Shown: positions 20,089 to 29,212, numbered from the stretch's first letter. The stretch: DNA of 42,343 nt from Candidatus Dojkabacteria bacterium (GCA_023229785.1 JALNYV010000018.1:1-42343), one strand, 5' to 3'. A program made the numbers and translations. Notes: generated by a model from the sequence alone, not told the origin.

Positions 20089-20670
20089 ATGGTGGAGACC
20101 AACGAAGAGCAGATAGAATCTAAAGGTTCAAACGAAGCTCAACAAAAAGCTCAAACATTGGCAGATGAGCAGTACAGGGCGATGCAAAGCAAAATAGATG
20201 CAGAACGTCATGAAAATGAAGTTCTAAAATCTAAACTCAAAACTCGTATGGACGATGAGGAAAGAGAGAAGTTTGAATTAGCAGAGCAGAACCGCATTTT
20301 GAATGAGCAACTTAATCAAGTCGCTCAAGAGAAAGCTAAGGTCGAGGCAGAAGCAAAACTAATTAAGATTTCTCAAGTAAAAGAAAACCTTATCGCAAAA
20401 GAATTTCCAGAATTAGACACCTGGAAAGACCGCAACTTTGGTAACACCGAAGAAGAAATACGAACAAATATGCAAGCAGCTCAGAAAGAATTAGACATCT
20501 ATAAAAAGAAACATCTAAAGACTTCTGAACCCCTTACCGCAGAATCTTCCAAAATGCCAGTATCTTCTGGCGAGGAATTTTCAAATCCAGAGATTATTAT
20601 CCAGAGAATGAAAGGAATGTCAACGGAAGAGAAAATAAAATTCGCTAAAGATAATGGTATCTCTATTTAG
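20089..20670 (+). CDS. Capsid scaffolding protein (DUF4355-like)
   Basis: 193 residues, highly charged coiled coil over residues 25-115 (EEREKFELAEQNRILNEQL), then a Pro/Ser-containing C-terminal part. The size, charge and position immediately before the major capsid gene match phage scaffolds of the DUF4355 type, which guide procapsid assembly and leave before DNA packaging. Confidence 0.85.
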   Translation: MVETNEEQIESKGSNEAQQKAQTLADEQYRAMQSKIDAERHENEVLKSKLKTRMDDEEREKFELAEQNRILNEQLNQVAQEKAKVEAEAKLIKISQVKENLIAKEFPELDTWKDRNFGNTEEEIRTNMQAAQKELDIYKKKHLKTSEPLTAESSKMPVSSGEEFSNPEIIIQRMKGMSTEEKIKFAKDNGISI

Positions 20671-20682
20671 TAACACAAAACG

Positions 20683-21600
20683 ATGGCAATTTTATCAACA
20701 GTCGCTACACAGGTACTTAAGGATGATATTTATCATTCCCAGTTCCTGGACGAATTACGCGCCAATTTAGTTTTAGCTGAATTGGGTTTAGTCGGATTCG
20801 CTCCAAAAGGTCAAGGTACTGTTTGTTCTTGGCTGAACTTAGCTGATATGACTGCAGCTGCTGCTTTAACAGAAGGCACAGACCCAACATCATTCGGCTT
20901 AACAGCATCAAGACAAAGCGCAACTATCACACAAAAAGGCGCTTCAGTTGAAATTTCTGATTTAATGCAAGAAGTTGCAATCAGCGGTTATATGGAAGCA
21001 GTTATGAAAGCTTTAGGACAAAACGCTGCTTTGACAATCGACACATTAATTAGAAACGCAAACTTAACAGCAGGTGGCACAGCTCAATACGCTGGAACTG
21101 CTGTAGCTCGAAACTCAGTTGCTCAAGATAGTTCATTCTTCTTGGATGTAGCTGAAGTTAGAGAAGCAGTTAGATATTTAGAAGGAGGAAACGTTCCTAC
21201 AATGGCAGATGGCTATTATGTAGGCGTTATTCATCCTTATGCAAAATACGATTTGCAAGGTGATTCAAACTGGACGAATTTGCATATGTATGTAGATAAA
21301 GGAATCAACAATCTATATAAAGGTGAAGTCGGTGAATTGTATGGTGTCAGATTTAAACAAACTACACAATGCTTCAACTCAGCAATGGGTTCAGCATCTG
21401 CTAAGTTGTATCAGACATACATTATGGGCAAAAATCATTTTGGTATTTCCAAATTGTATGACCCAAAGACAATCATCAAAAATCCTCATCCAGCTTCAGA
21501 CTTAGACCTATACGGAACAGTCGGTTGGAAGGCTGCATTCGCTACAAAAGAACTAGATTCAAAACGCTTAGTGAGAATCGAAGGTTCAGCAACAGCTTAG
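20683..21600 (+). CDS. Major capsid protein, N4-gp56 family
   Basis: 305 residues, HK97-fold. The segments GTVCSWLNLADM, ALTEGTDPTSFGLTAS (about residues 64-80), ASVEISDLMQEVA and LGQNAALTIDTLIRNA (about 113-128) follow the N4-gp56 family pattern. It forms the icosahedral shell. The length is typical for compact members. Preceded by the scaffold gene after 12 bases. Confidence 0.93.
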   Translation: MAILSTVATQVLKDDIYHSQFLDELRANLVLAELGLVGFAPKGQGTVCSWLNLADMTAAAALTEGTDPTSFGLTASRQSATITQKGASVEISDLMQEVAISGYMEAVMKALGQNAALTIDTLIRNANLTAGGTAQYAGTAVARNSVAQDSSFFLDVAEVREAVRYLEGGNVPTMADGYYVGVIHPYAKYDLQGDSNWTNLHMYVDKGINNLYKGEVGELYGVRFKQTTQCFNSAMGSASAKLYQTYIMGKNHFGISKLYDPKTIIKNPHPASDLDLYGTVGWKAAFATKELDSKRLVRIEGSATA

Positions 21601-21611
21601 TTTTTTGCAAA

Positions 21612-21634
21612 CTTGCCCTTTACGGGGCAAGGAG
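21612..21634 (+). promoter_or_regulatory. Hairpin overlapping ribosome binding site
   Basis: CTTGCCC/GGGCAAG (21612-21618/21625-21631) forms a 7-bp stem with a 6-nt loop; the SD AAGGAG (21629-21634) overlaps its 3' arm. It may sequester the SD of the next gene or stop ribosomes or polymerase after the abundant capsid message. Confidence 0.6.
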
Positions 21635-21646
21635 TAAGAAACAAAG

Positions 21647-21937
21647 ATGACATCTAAAGAACTAGAAACAATATTAAAAGAATTTAACGAGGACTTGGAA
21701 GTCTATCATTATTGCGGTCAGAAGAAATACGAACAGAAACACGGAGGTGTTGACGCAATATTTTATAAAGGTGAATCAGTTTGTGCTATCCCCCCCGTCC
21801 TGTATAGACACAAAGACCCAAGGCATACAGATTGGTCAGGAACTCCACATAGAAGTTTGATAGATACAGCTAAATTCCTGAGAGAGCAACACTTGATAAC
21901 ATTTCAACAACATAAGGATTTAATAAATAGTTACTAA
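21647..21937 (+). CDS. Hypothetical protein
   Basis: 96 residues, MTSKELETILKEFNEDLEVYHY. An N-terminal helix is followed by a beta region with GVDAIFYKGESVCAIPPVLYRH, and DWSGTPHRSLIDTAKFLRE near residue 65-85. No family recognised. It lies in the capsid transcript behind an SD-containing hairpin, so a minor head role or a head-to-tail function is possible. Confidence 0.65.
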   Translation: MTSKELETILKEFNEDLEVYHYCGQKKYEQKHGGVDAIFYKGESVCAIPPVLYRHKDPRHTDWSGTPHRSLIDTAKFLREQHLITFQQHKDLINSY

Positions 21938-21941
21938 ATTT

Positions 21942-22142
21942 ATGGACAAAGTTCTAAAATTAATCGCTGAATTAGAAGCGAAGTTAGGTGAAATAAAAAC
22001 ATTGGTAGGAGTAACACCTGAAGAAGTTAAAGACAAAGATAGCGAAGATATAAAGAAACCAACGACAGCTACAGGAAAACCAGATTTAATTGTTGAAGAG
22101 ACAGACCCAATAAAAGAAGTCAATTCGGTAAGTTTAAAATAA
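21942..22142 (+). CDS. Hypothetical small helical protein
   Basis: 66 residues: an N-terminal leucine-zipper-like helix (MDKVLKLIAELEAKLGEIKTLVG), then an acidic linker DKDSEDIKKPTT and a short C-terminus. Probably oligomeric. It might be a head decoration or trimerising tag, but no homologue is recognised. It starts 4 bases after the preceding gene. Confidence 0.6.
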   Translation: MDKVLKLIAELEAKLGEIKTLVGVTPEEVKDKDSEDIKKPTTATGKPDLIVEETDPIKEVNSVSLK

Positions 22143-22149
22143 TTAACGC

Positions 22150-22202
22150 GGGGCAAGGACAAGGTTTGGCATTACCCTTATGGTGCTAAACCCCCTTGCC
22201 CC
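22150..22202 (+). promoter_or_regulatory. Two-part hairpin before the glycan cassette
   Basis: GGGGCAAGG/CCTTGCCCC (22150-22158/22194-22202) closes an inner 8-bp stem 22164-22171/22184-22191. No T-run follows; instead AGGGGAA provides an SD before the ATG at 22218. It may insulate or attenuate the cassette from the capsid transcript. Confidence 0.7.
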
Positions 22203-22217
22203 ACATAGGGGAACACA

Positions 22218-23639
22218 ATGAAACCATTAATAAGTGTAATCGTAACCACGCACAACAGAGCCAAGAGATTAAAGAAAGCTCTATGGAGTATCTTTAATCA
22301 GACGTTCAAAGATTTTGAGGTAGTCATAGTAGATGACGCTTCAATAGATGACACAGAAAAAGTCGCACAGAAGTTCATTAAAAAGTTCGGTGAGAAAGTG
22401 AATTATATTAAACGAAAAGAGAATTTCGGTAATCACTCCCAACCAAAGAACAACGGAATTATGGCAGCTAAAGCAGACTTAATCGCTTACTTAGATGACG
22501 ATTGCGAATACAGAAAAGACCACTTACAAGCCCTCTACAACGAATTCCAAAAAGACCCAAGTCTTGACGTAGTTTATGGTGATAGGTGGATTAACTCATC
22601 AGTCAAAGAAATGCCATCAGGCAAAGGAATTGCGATGGAGTATATGCCAGCCTATTTAGCTTATAGAAACTATATTGACACATCAGATGTGTTGATGAAG
22701 AAAAGCGTTCTCTATGAAGTCGGTGGCTGGGACGAAGGATTGAAGAGATTTGCTGATTGGAATCTATGGGTAAGATTGAGCAAATTAAATAAGAAATTTA
22801 AGCGAGTTCCAATTATAATCACAGAATATTATTTGCACGAAGGTTCAATGCAGATGAAAAGCAAGGATATGTTCGACCCGATTGAATGCAAGATTTATCC
22901 AGACAAAACTATTTTCGGCAAGAGAGAACCCTTGAAAGTTGCTATATTCACGCTCACTTATGATAGACCAGAATACACTGAAGAAATGTTTAAATGGTTA
23001 AAGAAATTAACAGATTATCCATACGACCATTTCATTATAGATAACGGAAGCCAAAAAGAAGGACAAAAACTTTTAGATAAATTAGAAGAGGACCTGCTCA
23101 TTAAAAAAATAATAAGAAATAAAACAAATGTTGGAATATCAAAAGCGTCTAATCAAGCACTAGATGCAATAGGAAATGATTACGACATAATTATCAAATT
23201 AGATAACGACTGCAAGATTTTAACTAATGGCTGGTTATCAAAGTTAGTAGAGATATTTGAACGAAGCAGGCAATTTGTTTTATCACCATCAGTTGAAGGA
23301 CTTAGAGACCATCCAGGTGGAACTCCAAGAGTTGCTGAAAAGTATTTCAATAAAGAACTACTCGGGATTACAACTCACTTAGGCGGTATCTTTGTAGTCG
23401 CGCCAAAGCAAGCCTATAAAGATTTCAGATGGAAAGACAACGACTTTCTACACGGAGAACAAGACAGGATATTTTCAGAACACTGCAGGAAGAACGGCTA
23501 TTGTTTAGCCTATGTAGAAAATATCAGATGTGAACACCAAGAAGGAACTGCTGAACAAGAACAACATTTTCCAGAATATTTTGAAAGACGTAAATTTGAA
23601 AAAACCCACAAATATGAGAATACTAATCACAATTCATAA
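22218..23639 (+). CDS. Bifunctional protein with two GT2 (GT-A) glycosyltransferase domains
   Basis: 473 residues. The N-terminal domain (1-220): LISVIVTTHNRAKRLKKAL, VIVDDASIDDT and YLDDDCEY (a DxD metal and sugar-nucleotide site near residue 95). The second domain (about 235-470) restarts with KVAIFTLTYDRPEYTEEM, IIDNGSQ and KLDNDCK (near 335). Both are inverting-type family 2 folds, so one polypeptide may add two sugars. It opens a seven-gene cassette inside the structural genes. Confidence 0.9.
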   Translation: MKPLISVIVTTHNRAKRLKKALWSIFNQTFKDFEVVIVDDASIDDTEKVAQKFIKKFGEKVNYIKRKENFGNHSQPKNNGIMAAKADLIAYLDDDCEYRKDHLQALYNEFQKDPSLDVVYGDRWINSSVKEMPSGKGIAMEYMPAYLAYRNYIDTSDVLMKKSVLYEVGGWDEGLKRFADWNLWVRLSKLNKKFKRVPIIITEYYLHEGSMQMKSKDMFDPIECKIYPDKTIFGKREPLKVAIFTLTYDRPEYTEEMFKWLKKLTDYPYDHFIIDNGSQKEGQKLLDKLEEDLLIKKIIRNKTNVGISKASNQALDAIGNDYDIIIKLDNDCKILTNGWLSKLVEIFERSRQFVLSPSVEGLRDHPGGTPRVAEKYFNKELLGITTHLGGIFVVAPKQAYKDFRWKDNDFLHGEQDRIFSEHCRKNGYCLAYVENIRCEHQEGTAEQEQHFPEYFERRKFEKTHKYENTNHNS

Positions 23640-24504
23640 TTTCCGTGAATGCAGAGGTCAACAGAAATTTGTCTATGCTTTGATAAACGAACTGGTAGAT
23701 GACGAGTTTGAAATCTATACTCCTTCTACAGGAAGAATGGCGGACATATCAGAGGTACCTGTTTACACTAATCCAAATGATATAGCAAATTCTAAATACG
23801 ATATGATTCTAATGTTTCATTACTTCCCAGAATTAGACAATGTCAAAGGGTACCGAGTATATTTCTGCAACGATACAAACGCCAGATTCGAATTATTCAG
23901 TTCTTGGAAGGTTGATAAGTTTGTCTGTATATCAGAAGAGATTGAAGAGAAGATAGCGAAATTTAATATCAAGGCAGAAATTATACGCAACGGAATAGAT
24001 TGCGGAAGATACCGAAGCAGAAGACCAATAAACAAAGAACTGAAGAAAGTAATGCTGTTTAACTATATCCAGCCAGAGATTATCAATATGATTGTTGATT
24101 ACTGCGAAGCGAATAGTATCGAAATAGATATGAGGTTCATAACAAGTTGGGCAAATGAAACTTGGAATATACCCAGAGAAATTAACAAATCTGACTTAGT
24201 GATTTCAGTAGGACGTGGGTGTTACGAAGCTATGGCGTGTGAAAGGGAAGTATGGGTAATAGGAGTTTATGGAAGCGATGGAATAGTTGGAGATAATTTT
24301 GATAGATTAATAACTTGTAATTGTTCTGGAAGATTGACATCAAAAGGAATAACAAATGCAGACGAAGTAAAAGAAATATTAAGCAAATACAATCCAGAGA
24401 ACGCCAAGAAAAATCGTGAGAGAATATTAAATAAATTTGATATAACATATGTCGCAAAATCCATCAGGAATTTACATCCAGCCAATCAATGCGTGCAACG
24501 CTAA
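23614..24504 (+). CDS. GT-B (family 4-like) glycosyltransferase
   Basis: 296 residues from the ATG at 23614 (MRILITIHNFRECRGQQKF), 26 bases inside the previous gene; the frame is open further up but lacks protein character. FVCISEEIEEKI, IIRNGIDCGRY and VGRGCYEAMACE follow the GT-B donor-binding pattern, where the last acidic residue binds the sugar nucleotide. It probably extends a glycan with the other cassette enzymes. The gene also overlaps the next by 56 bases. Confidence 0.82.
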   Translation: MRILITIHNFRECRGQQKFVYALINELVDDEFEIYTPSTGRMADISEVPVYTNPNDIANSKYDMILMFHYFPELDNVKGYRVYFCNDTNARFELFSSWKVDKFVCISEEIEEKIAKFNIKAEIIRNGIDCGRYRSRRPINKELKKVMLFNYIQPEIINMIVDYCEANSIEIDMRFITSWANETWNIPREINKSDLVISVGRGCYEAMACEREVWVIGVYGSDGIVGDNFDRLITCNCSGRLTSKGITNADEVKEILSKYNPENAKKNRERILNKFDITYVAKSIRNLHPANQCVQR

Positions 24505-25225
24505 ATGCACAATCTGCCCTCAACAAAAGGCAATGAAGAAGTTTGGCAAAGAAGAAATGACCGAAAAAGAATTCATCAGAATATTAACTGACATCGGTAA
24601 AGATTACTCAGGTTTAATCGCACCATATTTAATGTGCGAACCACTATTAGATAAGAACATTTGTAAGAAGATTAAATTGATCAGAGAAATGTGTCCTAAT
24701 GCTTCAGTAGAAATTTCAACTAATGGTTCACTATTAACTCCTAAGTTAGCAAAGGAATTATCAGAAACAGGAATTACCAGAGTCCACTTTAATGTTGGCG
24801 GAGCTACAAAAGAAGTTTACGAGAAAAGAATGAAAGGATTAAAGTTCGAAAATACTATTAAGAATATAAAGTATTTCAGAACCTTATTTCCGAGTGTCTA
24901 TATAAACTTTGTAGTTCACAACGACAACAAACACCAGATTGAAGCAATTAAAGAATTGTTTAAAGACTTCTCCGTAACCACAGATTACTGGGCTTCTAAC
25001 AGAGGCGGAAATCTAAGAATAAAGAATGACGGAAATACTAGATTTGCAAACTGCGATTTACAAAATACTGATATGTATATTATGTCTAATAGTGATGTCA
25101 TTATCTGCTGTAACGATTATATGAGAACAGTAGTCTTGGGAAATTTGAAGAAAACTAATATATGGAAATTGTGGGATAAACGTCAACCAAACTTTAACCA
25201 TAAAATATGCAAACTTTGCCATTAG
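24449..25225 (+). CDS. Radical SAM/SPASM enzyme
   Basis: 258 residues. C16-x3-C20-x2-C23 (CNAKCTIC) binds the 4Fe-4S cluster that cleaves S-adenosylmethionine. EISTNGSLL fits a later radical SAM strand. A C-terminal Cys set (NCDL, IICCNDY, GNLKKTNIWKLW, CKLC) resembles a SPASM auxiliary-cluster domain. Such enzymes oxidise peptides or sugars; here, among glycosyltransferases, either a sugar/aminocyclitol modification or a peptide crosslink is possible. It starts 56 bases inside the previous gene and its start precedes the motif by only 15 residues. Confidence 0.88.
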   Translation: MSQNPSGIYIQPINACNAKCTICPQQKAMKKFGKEEMTEKEFIRILTDIGKDYSGLIAPYLMCEPLLDKNICKKIKLIREMCPNASVEISTNGSLLTPKLAKELSETGITRVHFNVGGATKEVYEKRMKGLKFENTIKNIKYFRTLFPSVYINFVVHNDNKHQIEAIKELFKDFSVTTDYWASNRGGNLRIKNDGNTRFANCDLQNTDMYIMSNSDVIICCNDYMRTVVLGNLKKTNIWKLWDKRQPNFNHKICKLCH

Positions 25226-25968
25226 TATCAATCGTAATTTCAACCTACAAAAGCAAGACTCTGCCAATCATATTAGAGGCTTTGGAAAAGCAGACAGACA
25301 AGAGATTTGAAGTTATCGTTTCAGATGATGGTTCGAATGATTACAAGTTAGTTGGTGAAAGAAGTTATCCGATTAAATATGTCTGGCACAAAAAGAGAGG
25401 AAGAGAATGGTCTTATACTCACAACTTAGGGATTAAATTATCAGAAGGAAAGTACGTAATGTTTCTGCACGATGACATTTTACCAAGTAAAGATTTGGTT
25501 GAAACTTACCTAAAACACGCTGATGAGAATACAGTTTTGCTCGGTATTAGAAGTGATATTAAGAAAAACAGAAAATCTATTAAAGACCCAGAGAGCAATG
25601 TGTTAAACGAAGACTTTAGACTCAGAGGCAATCCAACACTTAAAGACTTAGCCAAAGATAACGCAGTTGATATGAATGAAAACTTTAGTGAACACTGGTA
25701 TCTGGCTTCAGGATGTATGATGTTTTTTCCAAAAGATAAGCTAGTAAAAATCGGTGGATGTCCGATGGATTATCCAGGTCAAGGATTAGAAGATTACGAT
25801 ATTGTATTGCGACTCACTAGATTAGGTTTGAAAACTAAGATGTTACTAAACGCAATTGGTTATCACTTTGATCACCCAGCACTGCAAGGAAAAGACGTTG
25901 ATATAAATATTGCTGAATTTGATAAGCGTAAAAAAGACTTTGGTTATTTAATAAATCATTATGTATAG
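25207..25968 (+). CDS. Family 2 glycosyltransferase
   Basis: 253 residues. LVSIVISTYKSKTLPIILEAL, VIVSDDGSND and MFLHDDILPS (a DxD-like site, about residue 86) are GT-A family 2 hallmarks; GQGLEDYDIVLRL near residue 190 is the acidic catalytic-base region (ED motif). It transfers a sugar from a nucleotide donor. It overlaps both neighbours by 8-19 bases. Confidence 0.9.
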   Translation: MQTLPLVSIVISTYKSKTLPIILEALEKQTDKRFEVIVSDDGSNDYKLVGERSYPIKYVWHKKRGREWSYTHNLGIKLSEGKYVMFLHDDILPSKDLVETYLKHADENTVLLGIRSDIKKNRKSIKDPESNVLNEDFRLRGNPTLKDLAKDNAVDMNENFSEHWYLASGCMMFFPKDKLVKIGGCPMDYPGQGLEDYDIVLRLTRLGLKTKMLLNAIGYHFDHPALQGKDVDINIAEFDKRKKDFGYLINHYV

Positions 25969-26473
25969 TCCAACACGTGAAAAAATATTTGAAACAATGA
26001 AACACTACGCAGACAAGTTAAAACTGCGAGACTCTAAAGTTTTAGAAGTCGGTATTGGTGGAGACCCAGAATATCAAGAAGGAAAGAAAGGTGGCAATTA
26101 TGGGTACTTCGGAAACGGAAATGATTACAAAACTTTAGATTGTTGTTCAAAGTATAATCCAGATTACGTTCAAGATATTTGCAAAACAGACTTACCAGAC
26201 GAGAGTTTTGATTTGATTATTCTTTCGCAGACACTGGAGCATATCTATACTCCGATTGAAGCATTTAAAGAATGCAATAGGCTATTAAAAAAAGACGGTC
26301 ATTTAATTGTTGACTGTCCTTGGAATTACCCCCAGCACGATACTGAAGAGACAGGTGATTTTTACAGATATACTCCGATGTTCTTTGAAAGAACTGGTGA
26401 AGAAAACGGATTCAAGATTATTGAAGAGAATGTTTCTACATATTTAGTAAGTTGTTTAATGCAAAAATTATGA
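25961..26473 (+). CDS. SAM-dependent methyltransferase
   Basis: 170 residues. Motif I VLEVGIGG (about 28-35), then LDCCSKYNPDYVQDIC and LPDESFDLIILSQTLEHI, a typical class I Methyltransf_11 pattern, and LKKDGHLIVDCPW (motif after the catalytic strand). Probably O-methylates a sugar or another surface group in this cassette. It overlaps the flanking genes by a few bases. Confidence 0.88.
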   Translation: MYSPTREKIFETMKHYADKLKLRDSKVLEVGIGGDPEYQEGKKGGNYGYFGNGNDYKTLDCCSKYNPDYVQDICKTDLPDESFDLIILSQTLEHIYTPIEAFKECNRLLKKDGHLIVDCPWNYPQHDTEETGDFYRYTPMFFERTGEENGFKIIEENVSTYLVSCLMQKL

Positions 26474-27081
26474 GACTCATATTAGATCTTGATGACTTCT
26501 CGCCAGTAAGAAGCGGACTAGAATGTCTACAAACAATTAAAGAGCATTTTCCTAAATTCAAAGTTACACTATTCACACCAGCAGCTAATCAGTTATTAAT
26601 CACAGGCAAGTTCACTAAAGACAAGTATAAAGAATGGACAAAGATTATTAGAAGTTTCGACTGGATTGAAATCTGCCCTCACGGATTTGGACACCTGCAA
26701 AAGGAGATGGATACCACGAAAGACGAAGCAACCAAGATTATTGAAAACTGCGAAAAAGTATTTAAAGACATAGACCTGCCATACAAGAAGATTTGGAAAA
26801 GCCCTTTCTGGCAGACAAGTAAAGACGCTTATGAAGTTTTAAGAGATAAAGGATACACAGTAGCCACAGACCCAAACCAACCAGACCCAAAGATTGAAGG
26901 ACTAAAACAATATCAATATGACTGGTCAATTGAAAAGCCTATTCCTAAACAAGAATTAATCAAAGCTCACGGACACGTAGATACAATGGATAACTCGATT
27001 GAAAGGTGCTACACAAATATTCTAGACCTTCCAACAGATACAGAATTTTTATTTATTAGCGAATACCTAAATGAGAAATAA
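26470..27081 (+). CDS. Polysaccharide deacetylase-like protein (DUF2334-like)
   Basis: 203 residues from the ATG at 26470, which overlaps the previous stop as ATGA; a TTG at 26452 is an alternative. The start LILDLDDFSPVRSGLECL, the motif EICPHGFGHLQ (about 72-82) with two His, SPFWQTSKDAYEVL and AHGHVDTMDN match deacetylase-like proteins whose Asp and His residues bind a metal and hydrolyse N-acetyl groups. Activity is inferred. Confidence 0.75.
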   Translation: MRLILDLDDFSPVRSGLECLQTIKEHFPKFKVTLFTPAANQLLITGKFTKDKYKEWTKIIRSFDWIEICPHGFGHLQKEMDTTKDEATKIIENCEKVFKDIDLPYKKIWKSPFWQTSKDAYEVLRDKGYTVATDPNQPDPKIEGLKQYQYDWSIEKPIPKQELIKAHGHVDTMDNSIERCYTNILDLPTDTEFLFISEYLNEK

Positions 27082-28120
27082 ACGTATTCTCTGTTATATG
27101 AATGACACTGCTTCCAGAATATGGCGTGTACTACCGCACCTAAAACATTTTAACAAAGTGTTTAATTGGGACATCAAAGCCAGACCAAGCAATAAAGTAA
27201 AACCAGAAGAACTTAGATGGGCTGACGCAATTATATTACAAATGGTCTTTGACAAAAGAGCTTACGATTATGCCAGAGATAACAAGAAGAAAACAATCTT
27301 TGAGATTGATGACATGGTCGAGTGGGTTCCAAAAGACCACTATGCAAGAAACATAACATTCAATCCTGTCAGAATTTACCAATTCTTCATGGCAGTTCGC
27401 AGAGCAGACGCAGTTATTGTTTCAAGTCCGTATTTAAAGAAAAGATATGACTGGATACGTTTCAGAAAAAGACCAGTCGACGTATTGCCTAACTGTATTG
27501 ATTTAGATTTTTGGGAAAAGAAATACAACGAGAATTATTCAGACCAAATCAGGATTGGATATGCAGGTGGCAATTCACACGTTAACGATTTGAAGATTGT
27601 GGTACCAGCCCTTAAAAGAATTCTTAAAGAATATCCCAGAACAAAGTTTATTTATTGCGGAACAGGCGGAATGACAAGTGATAACCCGATGACTGAATAC
27701 AATTACGGAGAAGACCTCTTCAAAGATATTCCAGTAAACAGGCGAGAGTATGTTCTAGGTTCTAATATGGAAGTTTATCCAGACAAACTAAGTTCATTGC
27801 AATTTGACATAGCACTAGCGCCAGTAATTGAAAATCCTTTTACGAAAGCAAAGACACCAATCAAATGGATGGAGTACGGGATTAATAGGGTTCCAACAGT
27901 CTGTACAAAATTCCTATATGACCAAGTTGTAACTAACGGAGTAACAGGATTTCTAGCAGAGACAGAAGAAGATTGGTATCAAGGTATAAAGAAATTAGTA
28001 GAAAGTAGAAGTTTAAGACATAGAATTGGAAGCAACGCCTATAAGTCAGTAAAGAAAAAACATGATTTAAAAAAGAACCTTCACAAATGGGAGAAGGTTT
28101 ATCAAGAAATAATTAACTAA
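27071..28120 (+). CDS. Family 4 (GT-B) glycosyltransferase
   Basis: 349 residues. VLPNCIDLDFW (about 139-149), RIGYAGGNSHVNDLKIV (about 162-178), IYCGTGG and APVIENPFTKAKTPIKWMEY with GVTGFLAETEEDW at the end are the order of conserved regions in GT4/GT1 enzymes. FEIDDMVEW is also typical of phage/bacterial members. It is the last gene of the cassette and is followed by the AACCATGACGCAC element and virion genes. Confidence 0.88.
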   Translation: MRNKRILCYMNDTASRIWRVLPHLKHFNKVFNWDIKARPSNKVKPEELRWADAIILQMVFDKRAYDYARDNKKKTIFEIDDMVEWVPKDHYARNITFNPVRIYQFFMAVRRADAVIVSSPYLKKRYDWIRFRKRPVDVLPNCIDLDFWEKKYNENYSDQIRIGYAGGNSHVNDLKIVVPALKRILKEYPRTKFIYCGTGGMTSDNPMTEYNYGEDLFKDIPVNRREYVLGSNMEVYPDKLSSLQFDIALAPVIENPFTKAKTPIKWMEYGINRVPTVCTKFLYDQVVTNGVTGFLAETEEDWYQGIKKLVESRSLRHRIGSNAYKSVKKKHDLKKNLHKWEKVYQEIIN

Positions 28121-28122
28121 AC

Positions 28123-28135
28123 AACCATGACGCAC
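28123..28135 (+). promoter_or_regulatory. AACCATGACGCAC element before virion gene
   Basis: Same 13-mer as at 11678-11690, again 4 bases before the ATG (28140). It marks the return from the glycan cassette to structural genes. Confidence 0.5.
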
Positions 28136-28139
28136 AAAA

Positions 28140-29195
28140 ATGGCAAAACTAAGCGGAAAGAATTTTACCGAACAAACAATCTTAAATGATGTTTACGACA
28201 CAACAAACAGATGTTTGAAAACATCTATATCAGCAGACGTCATTAATCAAAACATAGAAGGTGATGTTGCTCACGATGCAGCAGATTCAGGAAACCCAGT
28301 CAAAATTGGCGGTAAGGCAAGTGCTGCAAAACCTACGGCAGTTACAGCAAACGATAGAGTAAATGCCTATTTTGATGTTTATGGTAGACAACACGTTTAC
28401 GATGAAGGCGGAGGAGGAGTAGGCGGCGGTGGATATATGACATATATATTTGACGCTACAAACTCTTATGGACACGGTTCAGTTGTTTATACAGCTGCAA
28501 CTCAAGTAACAGTGAGCGGTCTTTCGTTTACTCCAAGTGCTTCAGGATTGGTAAAGATTGAAGAGTATGACGCTTCAGGTGTATTTGTATCTTCATTCAC
28601 ACCACAACAAAACACAATTACTTATGCTGCAGGAGTTTACACAATCGCTGCAGTAACTCTTGGAGCTACTTCAACTTTCGTTGTTTACCAACAAGGTCCA
28701 GAAAGAACTTCAAACCTTGCTACGAATTCACAAGCGACAAGCGAAGGCAGTCCGATGAATTATCAACCAATAGAGTTCTCTTTTTCTGATGGCACAAATG
28801 TTGCTGCTTCTCAACAATATTATCCATCCGCTTTAGGTCAGGCAATGTTAGGTCAAAAAACTCTGACAGGAACGGTTAAATATATTGACGGTGACGCAGT
28901 GGCTACTTTATTCAAAGTTCAAATTTGTAATGATGAAGACCCAACTAACGGTTTATGGTTGGATGCTCCATTCTGTATCAATGGTACAACAGGAACTCTA
29001 ACAGGAACTATGGGAGGAGTATCAATTTCTGTTGTTAATGGAGTATGGGCTGACTCGGTAACGACATCAGCTGCTCAAACTTCAGGATTTGCTTTTGCTT
29101 TGCACGATTGCGCATTTAGATTTATAAGATTAGCTGTTCTTCCTGGAGACGCAACAAATACTTTAGAAGCCAAAGGACGTTTAACTACACTTTAA
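28140..29195 (+). CDS. Virion structural protein
   Basis: 351 residues, Gly, Ser, Thr and Ala-rich with almost no charged clusters, typical of phage surface proteins. The N-terminal INQNIEGDVAHDAADSGNPV followed by KIGGKA and GRQHVYDEGGGG recalls a motif I know from phage structural proteins, then beta-rich repeats. Probably a decoration, neck or tail component. Starts after the AACCATGACGCAC element. Confidence 0.7.
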   Translation: MAKLSGKNFTEQTILNDVYDTTNRCLKTSISADVINQNIEGDVAHDAADSGNPVKIGGKASAAKPTAVTANDRVNAYFDVYGRQHVYDEGGGGVGGGGYMTYIFDATNSYGHGSVVYTAATQVTVSGLSFTPSASGLVKIEEYDASGVFVSSFTPQQNTITYAAGVYTIAAVTLGATSTFVVYQQGPERTSNLATNSQATSEGSPMNYQPIEFSFSDGTNVAASQQYYPSALGQAMLGQKTLTGTVKYIDGDAVATLFKVQICNDEDPTNGLWLDAPFCINGTTGTLTGTMGGVSISVVNGVWADSVTTSAAQTSGFAFALHDCAFRFIRLAVLPGDATNTLEAKGRLTTL

Positions 29196-29212
29196 AAATT
29201 AAAAATAAACTT

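Noticed and set aside
22143..22217. Terminator after the capsid genes
   Set aside because: The strong two-part hairpin is followed by an SD, not by T residues, so a leader or processing role is more likely.
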